DNA of 64,000 bases from Streptococcus porcinus (GTDB lineage Bacteria > Bacillota > Bacilli > Lactobacillales > Streptococcaceae). The position numbers and the translations under genes are program-made. Positions 53,472-63,928 of the stretch are shown piece by piece. Below the pieces are notes generated by a model, which saw only the letters and a list, made by a program, of their open reading frames with translations, made no database searches and was not told the origin of the DNA. The stretch covers positions 1,908,001 to 1,972,000 of the forward strand of contig NZ_LS483388.1 in NCBI RefSeq assembly GCF_900475415.1, in the 5' to 3' direction. Positions within the stretch are counted from its first letter, which is position 1; every line of letters starts with the position of its first letter.

Positions 53472-55034
53472 TTATTTTTGCTGATAAATGTGAAAGCTTG
53501 TTATATCAGTTTTAGTGATTAATCGATAGTCTCGCTTAAGCTGTTTCTTTAGAGTTTTTGGTAAAGGACAATTCTTGTTCACAATAATATATTGGGCTCT
53601 ATTTTGAAGTAGCTCATCAATCAAGATACGTTTATGCGCTACCTTCTTAACATTAACAGAAGGAGATGCAAATTGTGAAGCGGCTTTCCGCTGACTTTCT
53701 AAATAGATTTGCGAACTGCTATCCCATACGTAAATTTTATCTGACTTCGCGATATGTTCCTTGATATAGCTAACAACCTCTTGTCTTCCTTGGTTAAGAT
53801 GACTTTGATAACGATATTGTTGTATCGCCAAAGTAAGAGACAAGGTAATAACAATGATAGGTAGATAATAGTTTTTTTTGAAATAAAGATTGATAATAGC
53901 CAGTAGACCATTTGGTTGCCTTCTTACTCGACGATGACCTCGTGTTCTCTGCGACGTAAGATAAAGCTGGCCAAATGGTATAGCAATCAAAATTAAACTA
54001 AAAGGTAATAGAGGCAAAAGATGGTAGGGGTAATAATCACCACTTAAACCGGCAATAATAAGGTAAGTTATAATTGTAGCGAGAAGAGGATACTTGATAT
54101 AAGTGTCTATTTGTTCCTCGCTTCTTTTTGTAGGGGAGGAAAAGCTATAAAAGAAGCCAAGAGCCCCTAAAAATCCCAAATAAACCAAAAAGGAAAGAAA
54201 AACTGGCAAATCCCCAACTCTAAAATAAGAAAATTGATACAAAACGGCTTGAGATAAATAAGGACTTAAAATTTGTAAATTTAAAATAAAATAGCCAACA
54301 ACATAGAAGACCAAGAGAAGTCCTAATATAATAGCTAATAATTGGTAGAAACCTCTTGCAAAATGTCTTAATTTACAATTATAGCATATAATCGCTATGG
54401 TAACGAGAAACCAAAAAACCAGTGTCCTAGGTTCTAACAGCATTGATAGTGCAGCTGTGATTCCAAATAAAATAAAGGCCTCATCCTTGGTTAATCCAGC
54501 AAAATATTTCGTCAAAAACCAAAGCGGTAGCAAAACAAAAGGCATTGCAAATTGAATAGGATAGATACCTCCAAAACCTAGGCTAGCAAGTAAAATAAAA
54601 TAGAGCATCGTAAAAGCCAATGCAACTTTACGGTTTGTTGTCACAAACTGAACCAATTTATAAAAATAAATTCCAGCTATGTAAAATGCTACTACTTCCA
54701 TGAAAACCAACCACCAAGTTGAGCCTAAATAATAACTTAAAGCTATTAAGACAAAGTAAAGCATGCCTCCAGTTGTAAAAATATCACTGTAGGGAATTTG
54801 TCCTTTGGTCAGCATCATACCAATATAAAGGTTTTGGTTTTGTAATGGATTAGCCAAATGGGTCAACAAAGGATTAGCCACACTAAAAAAAGCCACTAAA
54901 AAACTGATTATTAGAATATAAGTTTTATGTAGACTTGGAACCTTTGTTTCGTACTTTGTTGTATGAATAGTCGGGCCGTCATCAACCTGAAAATCCTTCG
55001 TAGTTGCAGTAGTATTACCAGTCATTTGACTCAC
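53472..55034 (-). CDS. polytopic membrane protein, GT-C glycosyltransferase-like
   Basis: This 520-aa protein has an N-terminal cytoplasmic stretch of about 40 residues, roughly eleven to twelve hydrophobic segments up to about residue 410, and a soluble C-terminal domain (about 420-520, with KIYVWDSSSQIYLESQRKAA). The first external loop contains NQNLYIGMMLTKGQIPYSDI, and the acidic-residue loop between the first membrane segments is the pattern of GT-C (lipid-linked sugar) transferases. I do not recognise a specific family. Its 3' end overlaps the nrdD regulatory repeat. Confidence 0.65.
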   Translation of the reverse strand: MSQMTGNTTATTKDFQVDDGPTIHTTKYETKVPSLHKTYILIISFLVAFFSVANPLLTHLANPLQNQNLYIGMMLTKGQIPYSDIFTTGGMLYFVLIALSYYLGSTWWLVFMEVVAFYIAGIYFYKLVQFVTTNRKVALAFTMLYFILLASLGFGGIYPIQFAMPFVLLPLWFLTKYFAGLTKDEAFILFGITAALSMLLEPRTLVFWFLVTIAIICYNCKLRHFARGFYQLLAIILGLLLVFYVVGYFILNLQILSPYLSQAVLYQFSYFRVGDLPVFLSFLVYLGFLGALGFFYSFSSPTKRSEEQIDTYIKYPLLATIITYLIIAGLSGDYYPYHLLPLLPFSLILIAIPFGQLYLTSQRTRGHRRVRRQPNGLLAIINLYFKKNYYLPIIVITLSLTLAIQQYRYQSHLNQGRQEVVSYIKEHIAKSDKIYVWDSSSQIYLESQRKAASQFASPSVNVKKVAHKRILIDELLQNRAQYIIVNKNCPLPKTLKKQLKRDYRLITKTDITSFHIYQQK

Positions 55035-55135
55035 TTATTTTCTCCTTGAAATGTCATACAACAAGTATATCAGATTATAACATTTAGTCAATTTGAAGTT
55101 CTAAAACCATAGCTACCAAGTTTATTTTAGGAAAA

Positions 55136-55157
55136 ATAAAAGACCCAAAGGGTCTAG
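55136..55157 (-). terminator. terminator after the UPF0473 gene
   Basis: AGACCC and GGGTCT around AAA, with T-rich sequence following on the minus strand, lie just after the stop of the UPF0473 gene. Confidence 0.7.
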
Positions 55158-55159
55158 TA

Positions 55160-55465
55160 TCATTCTTCATCTAAAAAGCTGTTAAAGACTTCTTCAATCA
55201 TGTCCCATTCAGCGTCAGAATCTTCAGGGATAGGTTGTAAATCACCTTCAGTTCCATCTTCGTTTTCAGTAAATGAGTAAGCTTGAATTTCAATCTCCCC
55301 AGACTCATCTTCTTCAGAACCAGCAGGTACTAGTAGAACATAATTCTTTCCAAATTCTTCTTTTCCATCAATGGTTAATAAAATTTCGAACAATGATTCA
55401 TTTCCTTGTTCATCAACAAGTGTAATAACTTCATGTTCATGGTCATGATCGTGATTGTGTGCCAT
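55160..55465 (-). CDS. DUF1292/UPF0473 acidic protein
   Basis: This 101-aa, strongly acidic cytoplasmic protein begins [20 protein letters not shown], with a His/Asp-rich metal-binding-like start, and contains the [17 protein letters not shown] region typical of UPF0473. It lies 10 bp after ruvX. The trio ireB-ruvX-UPF0473 is conserved in Firmicutes. The function is unknown. Confidence 0.85.
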   Translation of the reverse strand: MAHNHDHDHEHEVITLVDEQGNESLFEILLTIDGKEEFGKNYVLLVPAGSEEDESGEIEIQAYSFTENEDGTEGDLQPIPEDSDAEWDMIEEVFNSFLDEE

Positions 55466-55475
55466 TTCTTTCTCC

Positions 55476-55895
55476 TTAATAGGTTCTATCTAAATAATTT
55501 TGCAAAATAAGTTGTGCAGCAAGTTTGTCAATAACTTTTTTTCGCTTGCCCCGACTAATATCTGCCTGTTCAATTAGCATTCGTTCAGCTTCAACAGTTG
55601 TCAGTCGCTCATCTTGGTAAACAACTGGAATCTTGAATAGTTCTTGTATTTTTTGACCATAGGCTTGACTAGCTTCCACCCGGGGACCACTAGTATTATT
55701 CATATTCTTTGGTAAGCCAACAACAAATTGTGAGACGTCATACTGCGCTACCAATTCACTTAACCGATCAAAGCCAAAAGCTTGGTTGTCTTCATCAATC
55801 TTTATAATTTCAAGACCTTGGGCAGTAAAACCAAGTGGGTCACTAATGGCAACACCTACGGTTTTTGAACCAACATCCAAACCCATTATTCTCAT
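55476..55895 (-). CDS. ruvX: YqgF/RuvX RNase H-fold nuclease
   Basis: This 139-aa protein of the YqgF family (putative Holliday junction resolvase; also 16S pre-rRNA 5'-end processing) begins [20 protein letters not shown], where Asp7 is the first catalytic acid. [15 protein letters not shown] and [12 protein letters not shown] (Glu) supply the rest of the site. It overlaps ireB by four bases (ATGA) and precedes the UPF0473 gene. Confidence 0.92.
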   Translation of the reverse strand: MRIMGLDVGSKTVGVAISDPLGFTAQGLEIIKIDEDNQAFGFDRLSELVAQYDVSQFVVGLPKNMNNTSGPRVEASQAYGQKIQELFKIPVVYQDERLTTVEAERMLIEQADISRGKRKKVIDKLAAQLILQNYLDRTY

Positions 55896-56161
55896 TTAAC
55901 GTCAATCCCATTTCCTTGTAAATAATAGCGCACAAGCTCTTCTACAATTTCATCACGTTCATACTTACGGATTTGATTTCTGGCATCATTATATCTCGGA
56001 ACATAAGCAGGGTCTCCACTTAATACGTAACCAACGATTTGATTAATTGGATTATAACCTTTTTCCTCTAAAGAATGGTAAACAGCAGTAAGTGTTTCAC
56101 TAATTTCCTTTTTATCCCCATCGTCTAATTTAAAGCGGACTGTTTCATCTGTAAATCCCAT
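55892..56161 (-). CDS. ireB: IreB family protein (UPF0297)
   Basis: This 89-aa cytoplasmic protein is the IreB family, in enterococci a phosphorylated regulator linked to the Ser/Thr kinase IreK and cephalosporin resistance. It begins [20 protein letters not shown], with Thr residues at 4 and 7 where phosphorylation is known in Enterococcus, and contains [20 protein letters not shown]. It starts a small operon with ruvX and the UPF0473 gene. Confidence 0.92.
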   Translation of the reverse strand: MGFTDETVRFKLDDGDKKEISETLTAVYHSLEEKGYNPINQIVGYVLSGDPAYVPRYNDARNQIRKYERDEIVEELVRYYLQGNGIDVK

Positions 56162-56247
56162 ACTTACACCTTCTTTCTAAACTAAGTGCTATGATATATT
56201 ATAGCTTATTTTTTGATAATTAACAAGAAATCTAGTTATTAGAACAT

Positions 56248-56274
56248 AAAAAAAGCTCCTAAACAGAGCTTTTT
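56248..56274 (-). terminator. spx terminator
   Basis: AAAAAGCTC and GAGCTTTTT arms around a 7-nt loop end in a T-run on the minus strand. The hairpin overlaps the spx stop codon. Confidence 0.88.
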
Positions 56275-56671
56275 ACAAGGCCGCACGTAAACGTGCTTCC
56301 GTATTTTCAATATTACGAATAGAGCGTGGTAAGAAAGCTCTAATATCATCTTCTTTATAGCCAACTTGAAGGCGTTTATCATCGATCAAAATAGGGCTTT
56401 TAAGAATACGAGGATTGTCCTGAATCAAATCAATAACTTCACTAACACTTAATTCTTCAATATCACAGTTTAGAGCCTTTGCATAACGGTTTTTAGATGA
56501 GACAATGCTCTCAACCCCATTTTCTGTTTTTGAAAGAATTTCCAAAATTTCTTCTTTTGTTAAAGGTTCTTTTCCTAAATTCTGTTCTTTATAAGGGAGC
56601 TTGTGGCCATTTAACCAAGTTTTGGCCTTTTTACAGCTCGTACAACTTGAAATCGTATAAATTCTTATCAT
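56273..56671 (-). CDS. spx: Spx-family transcriptional regulator
   Basis: This 132-aa redox-sensing regulator binds the RNA polymerase alpha subunit and turns on thiol-stress genes. It starts MIRIYTISSCTSCKKAKTWL at 56671, with the redox switch Cys10-xx-Cys13 intact. The longer frame upstream is not supported. An 18-bp palindrome lies just upstream of its promoter region (TACAAT -10 near 56715). Streptococci usually have two Spx paralogues (SpxA1, SpxA2), and I cannot tell which this is. Confidence 0.92.
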   Translation of the reverse strand: MIRIYTISSCTSCKKAKTWLNGHKLPYKEQNLGKEPLTKEEILEILSKTENGVESIVSSKNRYAKALNCDIEELSVSEVIDLIQDNPRILKSPILIDDKRLQVGYKEDDIRAFLPRSIRNIENTEARLRAAL

Positions 56672-56730
56672 GTTGTTCTCACTTTCTATCTCGTGATATG
56701 ATAATTGTAACATAGATTAAAAACTTGAAC

Positions 56731-56754
56731 ATAGGTCTCCGGACCTATTTTTTT
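56731..56754. promoter_or_regulatory. palindrome upstream of spx
   Basis: ATAGGTCTCCGGACCTAT (56731-56748) has perfect 7-nt arms and is followed by seven T on the plus strand. It lies about 30 bp upstream of the putative spx -10. It could be an operator or a plus-strand terminator; no plus-strand gene is visible nearby. Confidence 0.45.
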
Positions 56755-56880
56755 GTCATTTTTGGCCTTTCTTTCCCTATTTTTTGTGAACTTTTTCCCA
56801 TTTCTAACATAATGTAAGCGTTTTTTAACTACCCCCACTTGTTTGGTCTTGGTAACCTATTTTTATCTAATAGTAAGCAA

Positions 56881-56900
56881 AAAAGACCCTAGGGTCTTTT
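56881..56900 (-). terminator. recA terminator
   Basis: AAAAGACCCTAGGGTCTTTT is a perfect 20-bp palindrome with T's following on the minus strand, 2 bp after the recA stop. The 130 bp between this and the palindrome at 56731 show no gene. Confidence 0.8.
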
Positions 56901-56902
56901 CC

Positions 56903-58045
56903 TTAATCTTCAATTTCAATAGCATCATCCAACTCAAGGACGAGTTCATCAGCACTTTGGTTCGATGTCGTCTCGATAATGTCTTCTTGCTCTATGTCGT
57001 CTTCTAAGAGGCCAACTTTCACACGTACCTTATGATCAATTTCTTCAAAGATATCAGGGTGATCTGCCAAGAATTTTTTAGCATTCTCAGAACCTTGTCC
57101 GATTTTTTCGCCATTATAAGAAAACCAAGCACCCGCTTTTTGAATAACATCTAAATCTGAAGCAATTTTAATCAACTCACCTGTGCGTGAAATACCTTCT
57201 CCATACATAATTTCCACTTCGGCTACTTTAAATGGAGGAGCAACTTTATTTTTTACAACTTTGATTTTAGTTTCTTTCCCTATGTTGTTATCTTTTTGTT
57301 CACCAGTACCTTTAATTTGTGTATTTCCACGAACATCCAATCGAACAGAGGAGTAGAATTTCAGCGCACGGCCTCCAGGCGTTGTTTCTGGATTACCAAA
57401 CATAACTCCAACTTTTTCACGTAACTGGTTAATAAAAATAGCAATCGTTTTAGTTTTATTGATAGAAGCTGATAGCTTACGCATGGCCTGACTCATCATC
57501 CGAGCCTGCAAACCAACGTGGCTATCCCCAATATCACCATCAATTTCTGCACGTGGCACTAATGCTGCAACCGAGTCCACTACTACTAAATCAACTGCAC
57601 CTGAGTCGATTAATTTACCTGCAATTTCAAGCCCTTGCTCACCAGAGTCTGGCTGCGACAGCAACAACTCATCAATATTAACACCTAAAGAAGCAGCATA
57701 CGCAGGATCTAGGGCATGTTCAGCATCAATAAAAGCGGCAATGCCACCTTCTTTTTGAGCCTGAGCAACTGCATGGAGAGCAACAGTTGTTTTACCTGAT
57801 GATTCTGGCCCATAAATTTCGATAATACGACCCTTAGGATAGCCACCCGCACCTAAAGCAATGTCCAGAGCAAGGCTTCCAGAGCTCATAACTTGAACCT
57901 TTTGCTCAGCTCTTTCTCCGAGACGCATAACTGCACCTTTCCCGAAATCCTTCTCAATATTTTTTAAAGCATCATCTAAAGCTTTACGACGATCATCGCC
58001 AAATTTTTTGGTAATTTCTTCTGTTTTTTTCACTTTTTTTGCCAA
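56903..58045 (-). CDS. recA: recombinase RecA (TTG start)
   Basis: This recombinase is 380 aa if started at a TTG codon (58045) that lies six bases after a GAGGAG site and begins (M)[17 protein letters not shown], the conserved streptococcal N-terminus. An upstream in-frame ATG would add 14 residues of unconserved sequence. The Walker A GPESSGKT, the L1/L2 loops and [10 protein letters not shown] are intact. The C-terminus is acidic (LDDAIEIED). It follows cinA by 89 bp, so cinA-recA are probably cotranscribed. Confidence 0.97.
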   Translation of the reverse strand: MAKKVKKTEEITKKFGDDRRKALDDALKNIEKDFGKGAVMRLGERAEQKVQVMSSGSLALDIALGAGGYPKGRIIEIYGPESSGKTTVALHAVAQAQKEGGIAAFIDAEHALDPAYAASLGVNIDELLLSQPDSGEQGLEIAGKLIDSGAVDLVVVDSVAALVPRAEIDGDIGDSHVGLQARMMSQAMRKLSASINKTKTIAIFINQLREKVGVMFGNPETTPGGRALKFYSSVRLDVRGNTQIKGTGEQKDNNIGKETKIKVVKNKVAPPFKVAEVEIMYGEGISRTGELIKIASDLDVIQKAGAWFSYNGEKIGQGSENAKKFLADHPDIFEEIDHKVRVKVGLLEDDIEQEDIIETTSNQSADELVLELDDAIEIED

Positions 58046-58134
58046 TTCATTCTCCTCTTCACGGGAAAAGCTTAAAAACAACTCCACAAATGGTTATTTC
58101 TATTATTTCCACACTTAATATATTGTATCAAATT

Positions 58135-59394
58135 TCAACTTTTTAATAAAGTTTTTCGGACCAAATTAAAAGCATGTAGTGTTGCTATATAACGAATATC
58201 AGAACGACTTCGTCCACCAATTATTATTTGGATAGAATCTGTTTTCTCCTCTGTCGAAATACCAATAAAAACAGTCCCCGCCGGATGCCCCTCTAAGGAA
58301 TCTGGTCCTGCAACACCGGTCAAACTAATTCCTATATCCGACTCAGTTAACAACCGTGCTTTCTCGGCCATTGCTTGGGCTGTATAGTGGCTAACCACTC
58401 CATTAGCTTGTAAGTCAGATAAGGGAATATTCAACATCCTCGACTTTTCTAACATACTGTATGTCACAAAACCACCTGAGAAAAATTTTGATATCCCAGC
58501 AAAATTAGCCAAAGTTGCCTGAAAAAGTCCAGCTGTTAAACTCTCAGCTGCAGTAAGTTTTTTCTTTTTTTTCTTGAGTAACTGGACGACTTCCTTTGAT
58601 AAACTATTATCTTCTCCATAGCCATAAAAAAACTGACTTAAAGGCGTACCTTCCATCGATGGTGTGGCTAAAATAACTTTCTCAAGCGCATCGAGCTTTT
58701 TATCAGCCTCTATCGTTCCTGAAGCCTTGGTTGATAGACGGAGAGTTACTTCACCTACCTTTGCATATGGCGCAATTGTTGGATCCGTCTGCTCAGAGAT
58801 GACCTTAGCTAAAACAGTGACTAATTGACTTTCGCCAATACCAAAAAAACGTAATACGCGCGAATAAAGCTTAGTCTGAGTCACAGTTAGCATAGATAAC
58901 AACTGTTGATTTACCATTGGTATCAACTCAGAAGGTGGTCCAGGTAGGATAACATAAGAAACACCGTCACTTTCTACTAATCCTCCGACCGCTAGCCCCG
59001 TAATATTTTGAATAGGAATTGAACCTTCAATCAACTGTGACTGTTTCTCGTTATTAGCAGTTCGTAAACTTTGCGGCCGAGAAGCAAAAAAACTATCCAA
59101 TTTATCTCTAGCTTCTTCGTCAAAAATCAAATCACGGTCCAAGAAACTTGCTAAAGTTTGCTTCGTTAAATCATCATCTGTTGGCCCAAGTCCACCACAC
59201 AAAATAACAAGATCACTACGTTTACTAGCAAGGGAAAGGACCTCTAGTAATCGAGCTTTGTTATCACCAACAGCTGTTTGATAAAAAACATCAACTCCTA
59301 TCTCTGCCATTTTTTCTGATAAAAACTGAGCATTGGTATTGAGAATTTGACCAGTTAAGATTTCTGTACCTACTGTAACAATCTCCGCCTTCAT
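58135..59394 (-). CDS. cinA: competence/damage-inducible protein CinA
   Basis: This 419-aa protein has an N-terminal MoaB-like domain ([35 protein letters not shown] about residues 70-84) and a C-terminal nicotinamide-nucleotide amidase domain ([12 protein letters not shown] and [20 protein letters not shown]). In naturally competent streptococci cinA and recA are late competence genes. The gene starts with an AGGTGA site, and a possible competence sigma box lies 18 bp upstream. Confidence 0.95.
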   Translation of the reverse strand: MKAEIVTVGTEILTGQILNTNAQFLSEKMAEIGVDVFYQTAVGDNKARLLEVLSLASKRSDLVILCGGLGPTDDDLTKQTLASFLDRDLIFDEEARDKLDSFFASRPQSLRTANNEKQSQLIEGSIPIQNITGLAVGGLVESDGVSYVILPGPPSELIPMVNQQLLSMLTVTQTKLYSRVLRFFGIGESQLVTVLAKVISEQTDPTIAPYAKVGEVTLRLSTKASGTIEADKKLDALEKVILATPSMEGTPLSQFFYGYGEDNSLSKEVVQLLKKKKKKLTAAESLTAGLFQATLANFAGISKFFSGGFVTYSMLEKSRMLNIPLSDLQANGVVSHYTAQAMAEKARLLTESDIGISLTGVAGPDSLEGHPAGTVFIGISTEEKTDSIQIIIGGRSRSDIRYIATLHAFNLVRKTLLKS

Positions 59395-59411
59395 TTAGTC
59401 ACCTACTTATC

Positions 59412-59419
59412 TATTCGAT
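59412..59419 (-). promoter_or_regulatory. possible SigX/ComX box (CIN-box) before cinA
   Basis: On the minus strand ATCGAATA matches the CIN-box TACGAATA at six of eight positions (CGAATA exact). It lies 18 bp upstream of the cinA start, with a T-rich stretch about 20 bp further upstream, which is the known architecture. Confidence 0.45.
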
Positions 59420-59494
59420 CTTTTCTTTCATTTTATCAAAAAAATTACTAGCATTCTATTGAAATTAGGATTCTTTATTCTAAAAGAAAAACCG

Positions 59495-60064
59495 TCAATC
59501 ATAACGGTTCCACTTATAAGCACAATTCTCCTCATGATCATTAACCATTCCTGAAGCTTGCATAAAAGAATAGACGGTTGTCGGCCCAAGAAATTTAAAA
59601 CCATATTTTTTCAAAGTCTTTGCTAGACTAGTTGATAAACTTGTCTGAGCAGGAGCTGGATTTTCTTTGTTGACAAGGTTGTCAATGGGTTGATGATTAA
59701 CAAATTCCCACAAAAAATTAGAAAAAGAGCCATAGTCTTCTTGAATTTTCTGAACCGCTTTTGCGTTGTTGACAGTAGCTTCCAGCTTTAACCTATGGCG
59801 GATAATGGACGGATTCTGCAAAGCGTCAGCTATCTCTTTGGAGCTGAAGAGAGCCACTTTCTTAATATCATAGTTGTGAAAAACCTGATTAAAAGCAGCG
59901 CGTTTCCTTAAAACCGTCAACCAAGATAGACCAGACTGATAACTTTCTAAACATAGCAACTCAAATAATTTCTGATCATCATAAATCGGCCTCCCCCACT
60001 CTTTGTCATGGTAAGCGCAATATAGTGGGTTAGCCACAGGCACCCAGTGGCATCGTTGAACCAT
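59495..60064 (-). CDS. tag: DNA-3-methyladenine glycosylase I
   Basis: This 189-aa base-excision enzyme removes 3-methyladenine. It begins MVQRCHWVPVANPLYCAYHD, with the zinc-binding Cys/His of the Tag family, and contains EWGRPIYDDQKLFELLCLES and KKYGFKFLGPTTVYSFMQAS; HEENCAYKW near the C-terminus supplies further zinc ligands. It is 3 bp after ruvA in the mutL-MFS-ruvA-tag operon. Confidence 0.94.
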   Translation of the reverse strand: MVQRCHWVPVANPLYCAYHDKEWGRPIYDDQKLFELLCLESYQSGLSWLTVLRKRAAFNQVFHNYDIKKVALFSSKEIADALQNPSIIRHRLKLEATVNNAKAVQKIQEDYGSFSNFLWEFVNHQPIDNLVNKENPAPAQTSLSTSLAKTLKKYGFKFLGPTTVYSFMQASGMVNDHEENCAYKWNRYD

Positions 60065-60067
60065 AAA

Positions 60068-60661
60068 CTATCCCTTCATTAACATCTTCAAAGCTAACTT
60101 GATATATTGTTCAGCCGTTTCATCTGTACCTTCAAAGAAAGCCCTAATCTTCTTCAACTCTGTTGCTTTATAGCCCAGCGCCAAGAGGGCCTCGATAGCT
60201 TCGTCAAGCTGTTGATTACTATTTCGTTTAGCTTGGCTCTGCTGCTGACTAGGCTCTGAACTATCCACAAACTTACCAGCAAGATCAAGAATCATCTGTT
60301 GTGCTGTTTTTTTACCAATTTTAGGAAACTTCATTAGGTACTTAATATCACTATTATCAATGGCTCTAACCAATCCTTGGTTATCGTCTACAGCAACAAT
60401 AGCTAAAGCAGTCATCGGACCAATACCCGAAACAGAAATAAGCTTTAAAAAAACATCCTTTTCATCATCCGTATGAAAACCAAACAGAATATGAGCGTCT
60501 TCTCTAATCACTTGATGCAGATAAATAGTTACATTTTGATTGACACTATCTGTAAAACTATAAGGGTTAGCCACATAAATAATATAACCCAAGCCATTTG
60601 CCTCTACAACAATATATTTAGCAGTAATTTTTTTTAATTTTCCTTTAATATAGTCAAACAT
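60068..60661 (-). CDS. ruvA: Holliday junction DNA helicase subunit RuvA
   Basis: This 197-aa protein tetramerises on Holliday junctions and recruits RuvB. It has the N-terminal OB fold ([20 protein letters not shown]), the double helix-hairpin-helix region ([12 protein letters not shown] and [16 protein letters not shown]) and a C-terminal RuvB-binding domain ([16 protein letters not shown]). RuvB is not adjacent, as usual in streptococci. It lies between the MFS gene (1 bp) and tag (3 bp). Confidence 0.95.
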   Translation of the reverse strand: MFDYIKGKLKKITAKYIVVEANGLGYIIYVANPYSFTDSVNQNVTIYLHQVIREDAHILFGFHTDDEKDVFLKLISVSGIGPMTALAIVAVDDNQGLVRAIDNSDIKYLMKFPKIGKKTAQQMILDLAGKFVDSSEPSQQQSQAKRNSNQQLDEAIEALLALGYKATELKKIRAFFEGTDETAEQYIKLALKMLMKG

Positions 60662-60662
60662 A

Positions 60663-61886
60663 TTAAACCTTTTCTTTCTGTTTCGCAGCTAAAATAATGA
60701 GGTACAAGCCCACTATCGCAATAAGTAAAAAAGCTACTTGAACGCCTATGAGCCCAGTAAAATGACTGATCGACACTATTAGACCTGCTAATACTGCTCC
60801 CAAAGGTTGTGTCATAGAGATAAAACCCGTGTAGGAGCCAATTTTTGATTGATCCATCATTTCCGCCCTTAAAACCTGATTCGCCGGAACGTTTATCATT
60901 TCGCCTATAGTAAAGATAATAACAGCAATGAGAATACCCGTGAAATGATTAAACGAAAACGCCAAAAACATTCCAACTGTAAAAATGCCTGATCCTAAAA
61001 TCAACTGTTGCAATAAAGGCCACTTTTCAGTCAATTTATTCGATAATGACATCAGCGTAGCAATCAAAATCGTATTAGTGAAAACCATGATAGACAGCAT
61101 CTTAGCTCCTGTAATCTGAAACCCAAAAATTCTTGTTTCTTGAAAGGCGAGCTTTAAATGAACAGGTACAAAATTATCCATTTGTAACCAAATGCTTGAA
61201 AAGAGAACCGATCCTAAAGTAAAGATAAGAAAGGGCTTATCTGTGAAGACTTCTTTATAATTTTGGAAGGTACCACCAAGACCTCGATTATGGGTAAAGG
61301 GAAGGTCCTCTGGCTTGGTTTCATCGAAATAGAAATAAGCAATTAGGAAACAAAGAATATTAACAAGAAAAAGAGCTATCAATAAATCAAGAAAATAATG
61401 ATCATAGAATAATCCTGACAAACCTGCACCAAGCATAACAGCAATATTAATAAACCAATAATTAATGGTATAAACAAATTTCCTATTACTCAAATCGGTT
61501 AAATCGATCAGCATAGCTTCATACGCCGGAGCATAAAAACTTGATGCAAGCTCCACTAATAGGATACCAAGGAACATTAAGTCTGGCATAACATGGTTGG
61601 GCACGTTTGCTACAATCGTTAATAGCCAACCAATGGTCGTTCCAATAGAACCATAAATGACTACCTTTTTGCGTCCAATTGCATCAGACAAATGGCCTCC
61701 ATATAAACTTCCTAAAAGACCAGCAAAACTAGTCACTATCATCAAAAATCCTGTCCACAGTGTTCCAAAATAAGTAGTGTAGTACATAGCCATAAATGGA
61801 AAGATACTACTTCCAAGAGTAATCGTTACAAACCGAACCAGCTGCCTAATTTGAATTTGTTTAGATAATTTAAAAAATTCCTTCAT
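60663..61886 (-). CDS. lmrP: MFS multidrug exporter, LmrP-like
   Basis: This 407-aa membrane exporter has twelve predicted helices. The MFS signature [18 protein letters not shown] lies between helices 2 and 3. Acidic residues within membrane segments (for example [20 protein letters not shown], about residues 112-131) fit a cation-drug/proton antiporter such as LmrP. It sits tightly between mutL (10 bp) and ruvA (1 bp), so it is cotranscribed with DNA repair genes, an arrangement I recall from S. pyogenes. Substrates are unknown. Confidence 0.8.
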   Translation of the reverse strand: MKEFFKLSKQIQIRQLVRFVTITLGSSIFPFMAMYYTTYFGTLWTGFLMIVTSFAGLLGSLYGGHLSDAIGRKKVVIYGSIGTTIGWLLTIVANVPNHVMPDLMFLGILLVELASSFYAPAYEAMLIDLTDLSNRKFVYTINYWFINIAVMLGAGLSGLFYDHYFLDLLIALFLVNILCFLIAYFYFDETKPEDLPFTHNRGLGGTFQNYKEVFTDKPFLIFTLGSVLFSSIWLQMDNFVPVHLKLAFQETRIFGFQITGAKMLSIMVFTNTILIATLMSLSNKLTEKWPLLQQLILGSGIFTVGMFLAFSFNHFTGILIAVIIFTIGEMINVPANQVLRAEMMDQSKIGSYTGFISMTQPLGAVLAGLIVSISHFTGLIGVQVAFLLIAIVGLYLIILAAKQKEKV

Positions 61887-61896
61887 AGATCACTTC

Positions 61897-63864
61897 CTAA
61901 TATTTTCCTAGCTCTCTCAAACTAGTATGATTTTCTTGAATACGACGGAACATTTTTTCCATATCTGATTTACTAAAGTGGATCAAGACTGGACGCCCAT
62001 GTGGACAGTTATAAGGATTTTTACACTGTGCCAATTGTAATAACAACTGTCTCGCAGAATAATCATCTAAAGTATGATTAGCTTTGATAGATTTTTTACA
62101 GCTCATCATAATAGCCAGTTCAGCACGATAATTCTTAATGGAGACCTCCTGAGTCAAAAGTAACATGTCACACATCTCATAAATACCAACTTCGATCTCA
62201 CTTTCTTTCATCCAAATAGGGTGTTCCCTCAAAATAAAAGTATTCTGCCCGTATGGCTCTAGGTAGATTCCCACATCGTTTAAAAGAGACATCTTTTCTT
62301 GCAAAGTCAAAAAATCAGAGCCAGAAAATTCAAACAGATAGGGTACAAGCAGTTGCTGTAAACTACTATCAACCTGCCCAATTTTCTCACGGTAATATTC
62401 ATACTTAACCCGTTCTTGAGCCGCATGTTGATCAATAATGAAAAGCCCATCTACTCCTTGAGCAAAGAGATAAGTACCGTGCATTTGCCCAAAATAGTCT
62501 AATTCCGGAAATATTGACGCTTCCTCATTTTCCAAACGTTCCATAACTTGTTCCAACTTGTGCTTATTTTTAAAAGTCAAATCAGAATGGTCTCCGGTTA
62601 TCTCTTCTATCTCTGGGCGACTAGCATACTTAACAGCAGGTGATGATAATTCAATTGGTTCCTCTTCCGTTAACTTGACAGCATTGTCAAGATCAGTGGA
62701 GCCAGAATACAACTTAGTCTGAACTTCATTAACTTCATTCTTTTCAACAAAGAAATCATTTTCATGCGGATCATAGTAAAGTTTACGAGTCTGTAAAGGT
62801 AAACGTGTTTGCTCTGTTTTGGGCAAAGATCGAGTGCTTGATTTTGCTAGGTTTTCCAAGGCATCAGGAATTAAATCTTGGGCTTTTAAACTTTCTGCAA
62901 TAGCAGTACTAATCAAAGCCATTAATTCTCTTTCTTTAGAGATACGGACTTCTTGTTTTGTCGGATGGACATTGACATCGGCAAGATAGGGGTCAATTTG
63001 AATGTCAATAACCACAACTGGGAAACGCCCCACCATTAATTTGGAACCATAGCCATCTAAAATAGCGCGATTGAGCAAAAAGTTTTTGATATAGCGACCA
63101 TTAATTAAAATGGTAATATAATTTCGATTTGCTCGAGTCAGTTCTGGCAAACTAACATAACCGCTTATGTCAAAGTCTAGGTCTGCATTTGCTATTTCTA
63201 TCATTTTTTTAGCGGTTTTTAGACCATAAATGCCTGCAATAGCTTGTTTCAATTGACCGCTTCCAGAGGTTCTAGTCATTTCTCGACCATCAGATATGAG
63301 AGTAAAGGCTATTTCAGGGTGTCCTAAACTTAGACGATTAATAACATCGACAATATGAGCCAATTCTGACTGGAGGCTCTTCATATATTTTAGGCGCGCT
63401 GGTGTATTATAAAAAAGATTTTCAACTCTTATCCGACTTCCTACAGGCATCGAGATGGTTTCTTGCCCTTCAATCTTGCCACCACGCACGAAAAGTTGAC
63501 TGCCATGCTCAGACTCTTCTGTAGCTGAAGCAATGGTCATTTCACTAATAGAAGCAATTGAGGGCAAGGCCTCTCCTCTAAAACCAAGTGTTCTAATACG
63601 AAAAAGATCACCTTGATTTCTTATCTTACTGGTTGCATGACGAAGGATACTCATAGGTAAGTCTTGTTCTGACATGCCCTCACCATTATCAGTTATTGTT
63701 ATCGATTTTAAGCCTGATTCTTCAATATCAATGGTAATCTGACTACTTTTTGCATCAATGGCATTCTCTACCAATTCTTTAACGACACTTGCTGGACGCT
63801 CAATAACTTCCCCAGCTGCAATCTGATTGGCGAGAATTTCTGGTAATTCAATAATTTTAGTCAT
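61897..63864 (-). CDS. mutL: DNA mismatch repair protein MutL
   Basis: This mismatch-repair ATPase is 655 aa. The GHKL ATP site is intact: [24 protein letters not shown] and [16 protein letters not shown]. The C-terminal endonuclease-type region contains [17 protein letters not shown] (DQHAxxER) and [11 protein letters not shown], as in non-E. coli MutL proteins that nick DNA. A TATAAT box about 30 bp upstream of the ATG serves as its promoter. The 5' end of mutL is an integration site for chromosomal islands in S. pyogenes; none is visible in the 136 bp up to the window edge. Confidence 0.97.
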   Translation of the reverse strand: MTKIIELPEILANQIAAGEVIERPASVVKELVENAIDAKSSQITIDIEESGLKSITITDNGEGMSEQDLPMSILRHATSKIRNQGDLFRIRTLGFRGEALPSIASISEMTIASATEESEHGSQLFVRGGKIEGQETISMPVGSRIRVENLFYNTPARLKYMKSLQSELAHIVDVINRLSLGHPEIAFTLISDGREMTRTSGSGQLKQAIAGIYGLKTAKKMIEIANADLDFDISGYVSLPELTRANRNYITILINGRYIKNFLLNRAILDGYGSKLMVGRFPVVVIDIQIDPYLADVNVHPTKQEVRISKERELMALISTAIAESLKAQDLIPDALENLAKSSTRSLPKTEQTRLPLQTRKLYYDPHENDFFVEKNEVNEVQTKLYSGSTDLDNAVKLTEEEPIELSSPAVKYASRPEIEEITGDHSDLTFKNKHKLEQVMERLENEEASIFPELDYFGQMHGTYLFAQGVDGLFIIDQHAAQERVKYEYYREKIGQVDSSLQQLLVPYLFEFSGSDFLTLQEKMSLLNDVGIYLEPYGQNTFILREHPIWMKESEIEVGIYEMCDMLLLTQEVSIKNYRAELAIMMSCKKSIKANHTLDDYSARQLLLQLAQCKNPYNCPHGRPVLIHFSKSDMEKMFRRIQENHTSLRELGKY

Positions 63865-63908
63865 TCATTTGTCCTCGCATTCTTATGGACTATTATAACA
63901 TAAAAGAA

Positions 63909-63926
63909 AAAGCACATTTGTGCTTT
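63909..63926 (-). terminator. terminator after the right-edge gene
   Basis: AAAGCACA and TGTGCTTT pair around a 2-nt centre, with T's following on the minus strand, just after the stop of the partial gene. Confidence 0.75.
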
Positions 63927-63928
63927 CC

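Noticed and set aside
58046..58087. ATG start for recA 14 codons upstream
   Set aside because: The extension is not conserved and contains the GAGGAG site itself; the TTG at 58045 matches the known streptococcal RecA N-terminus.
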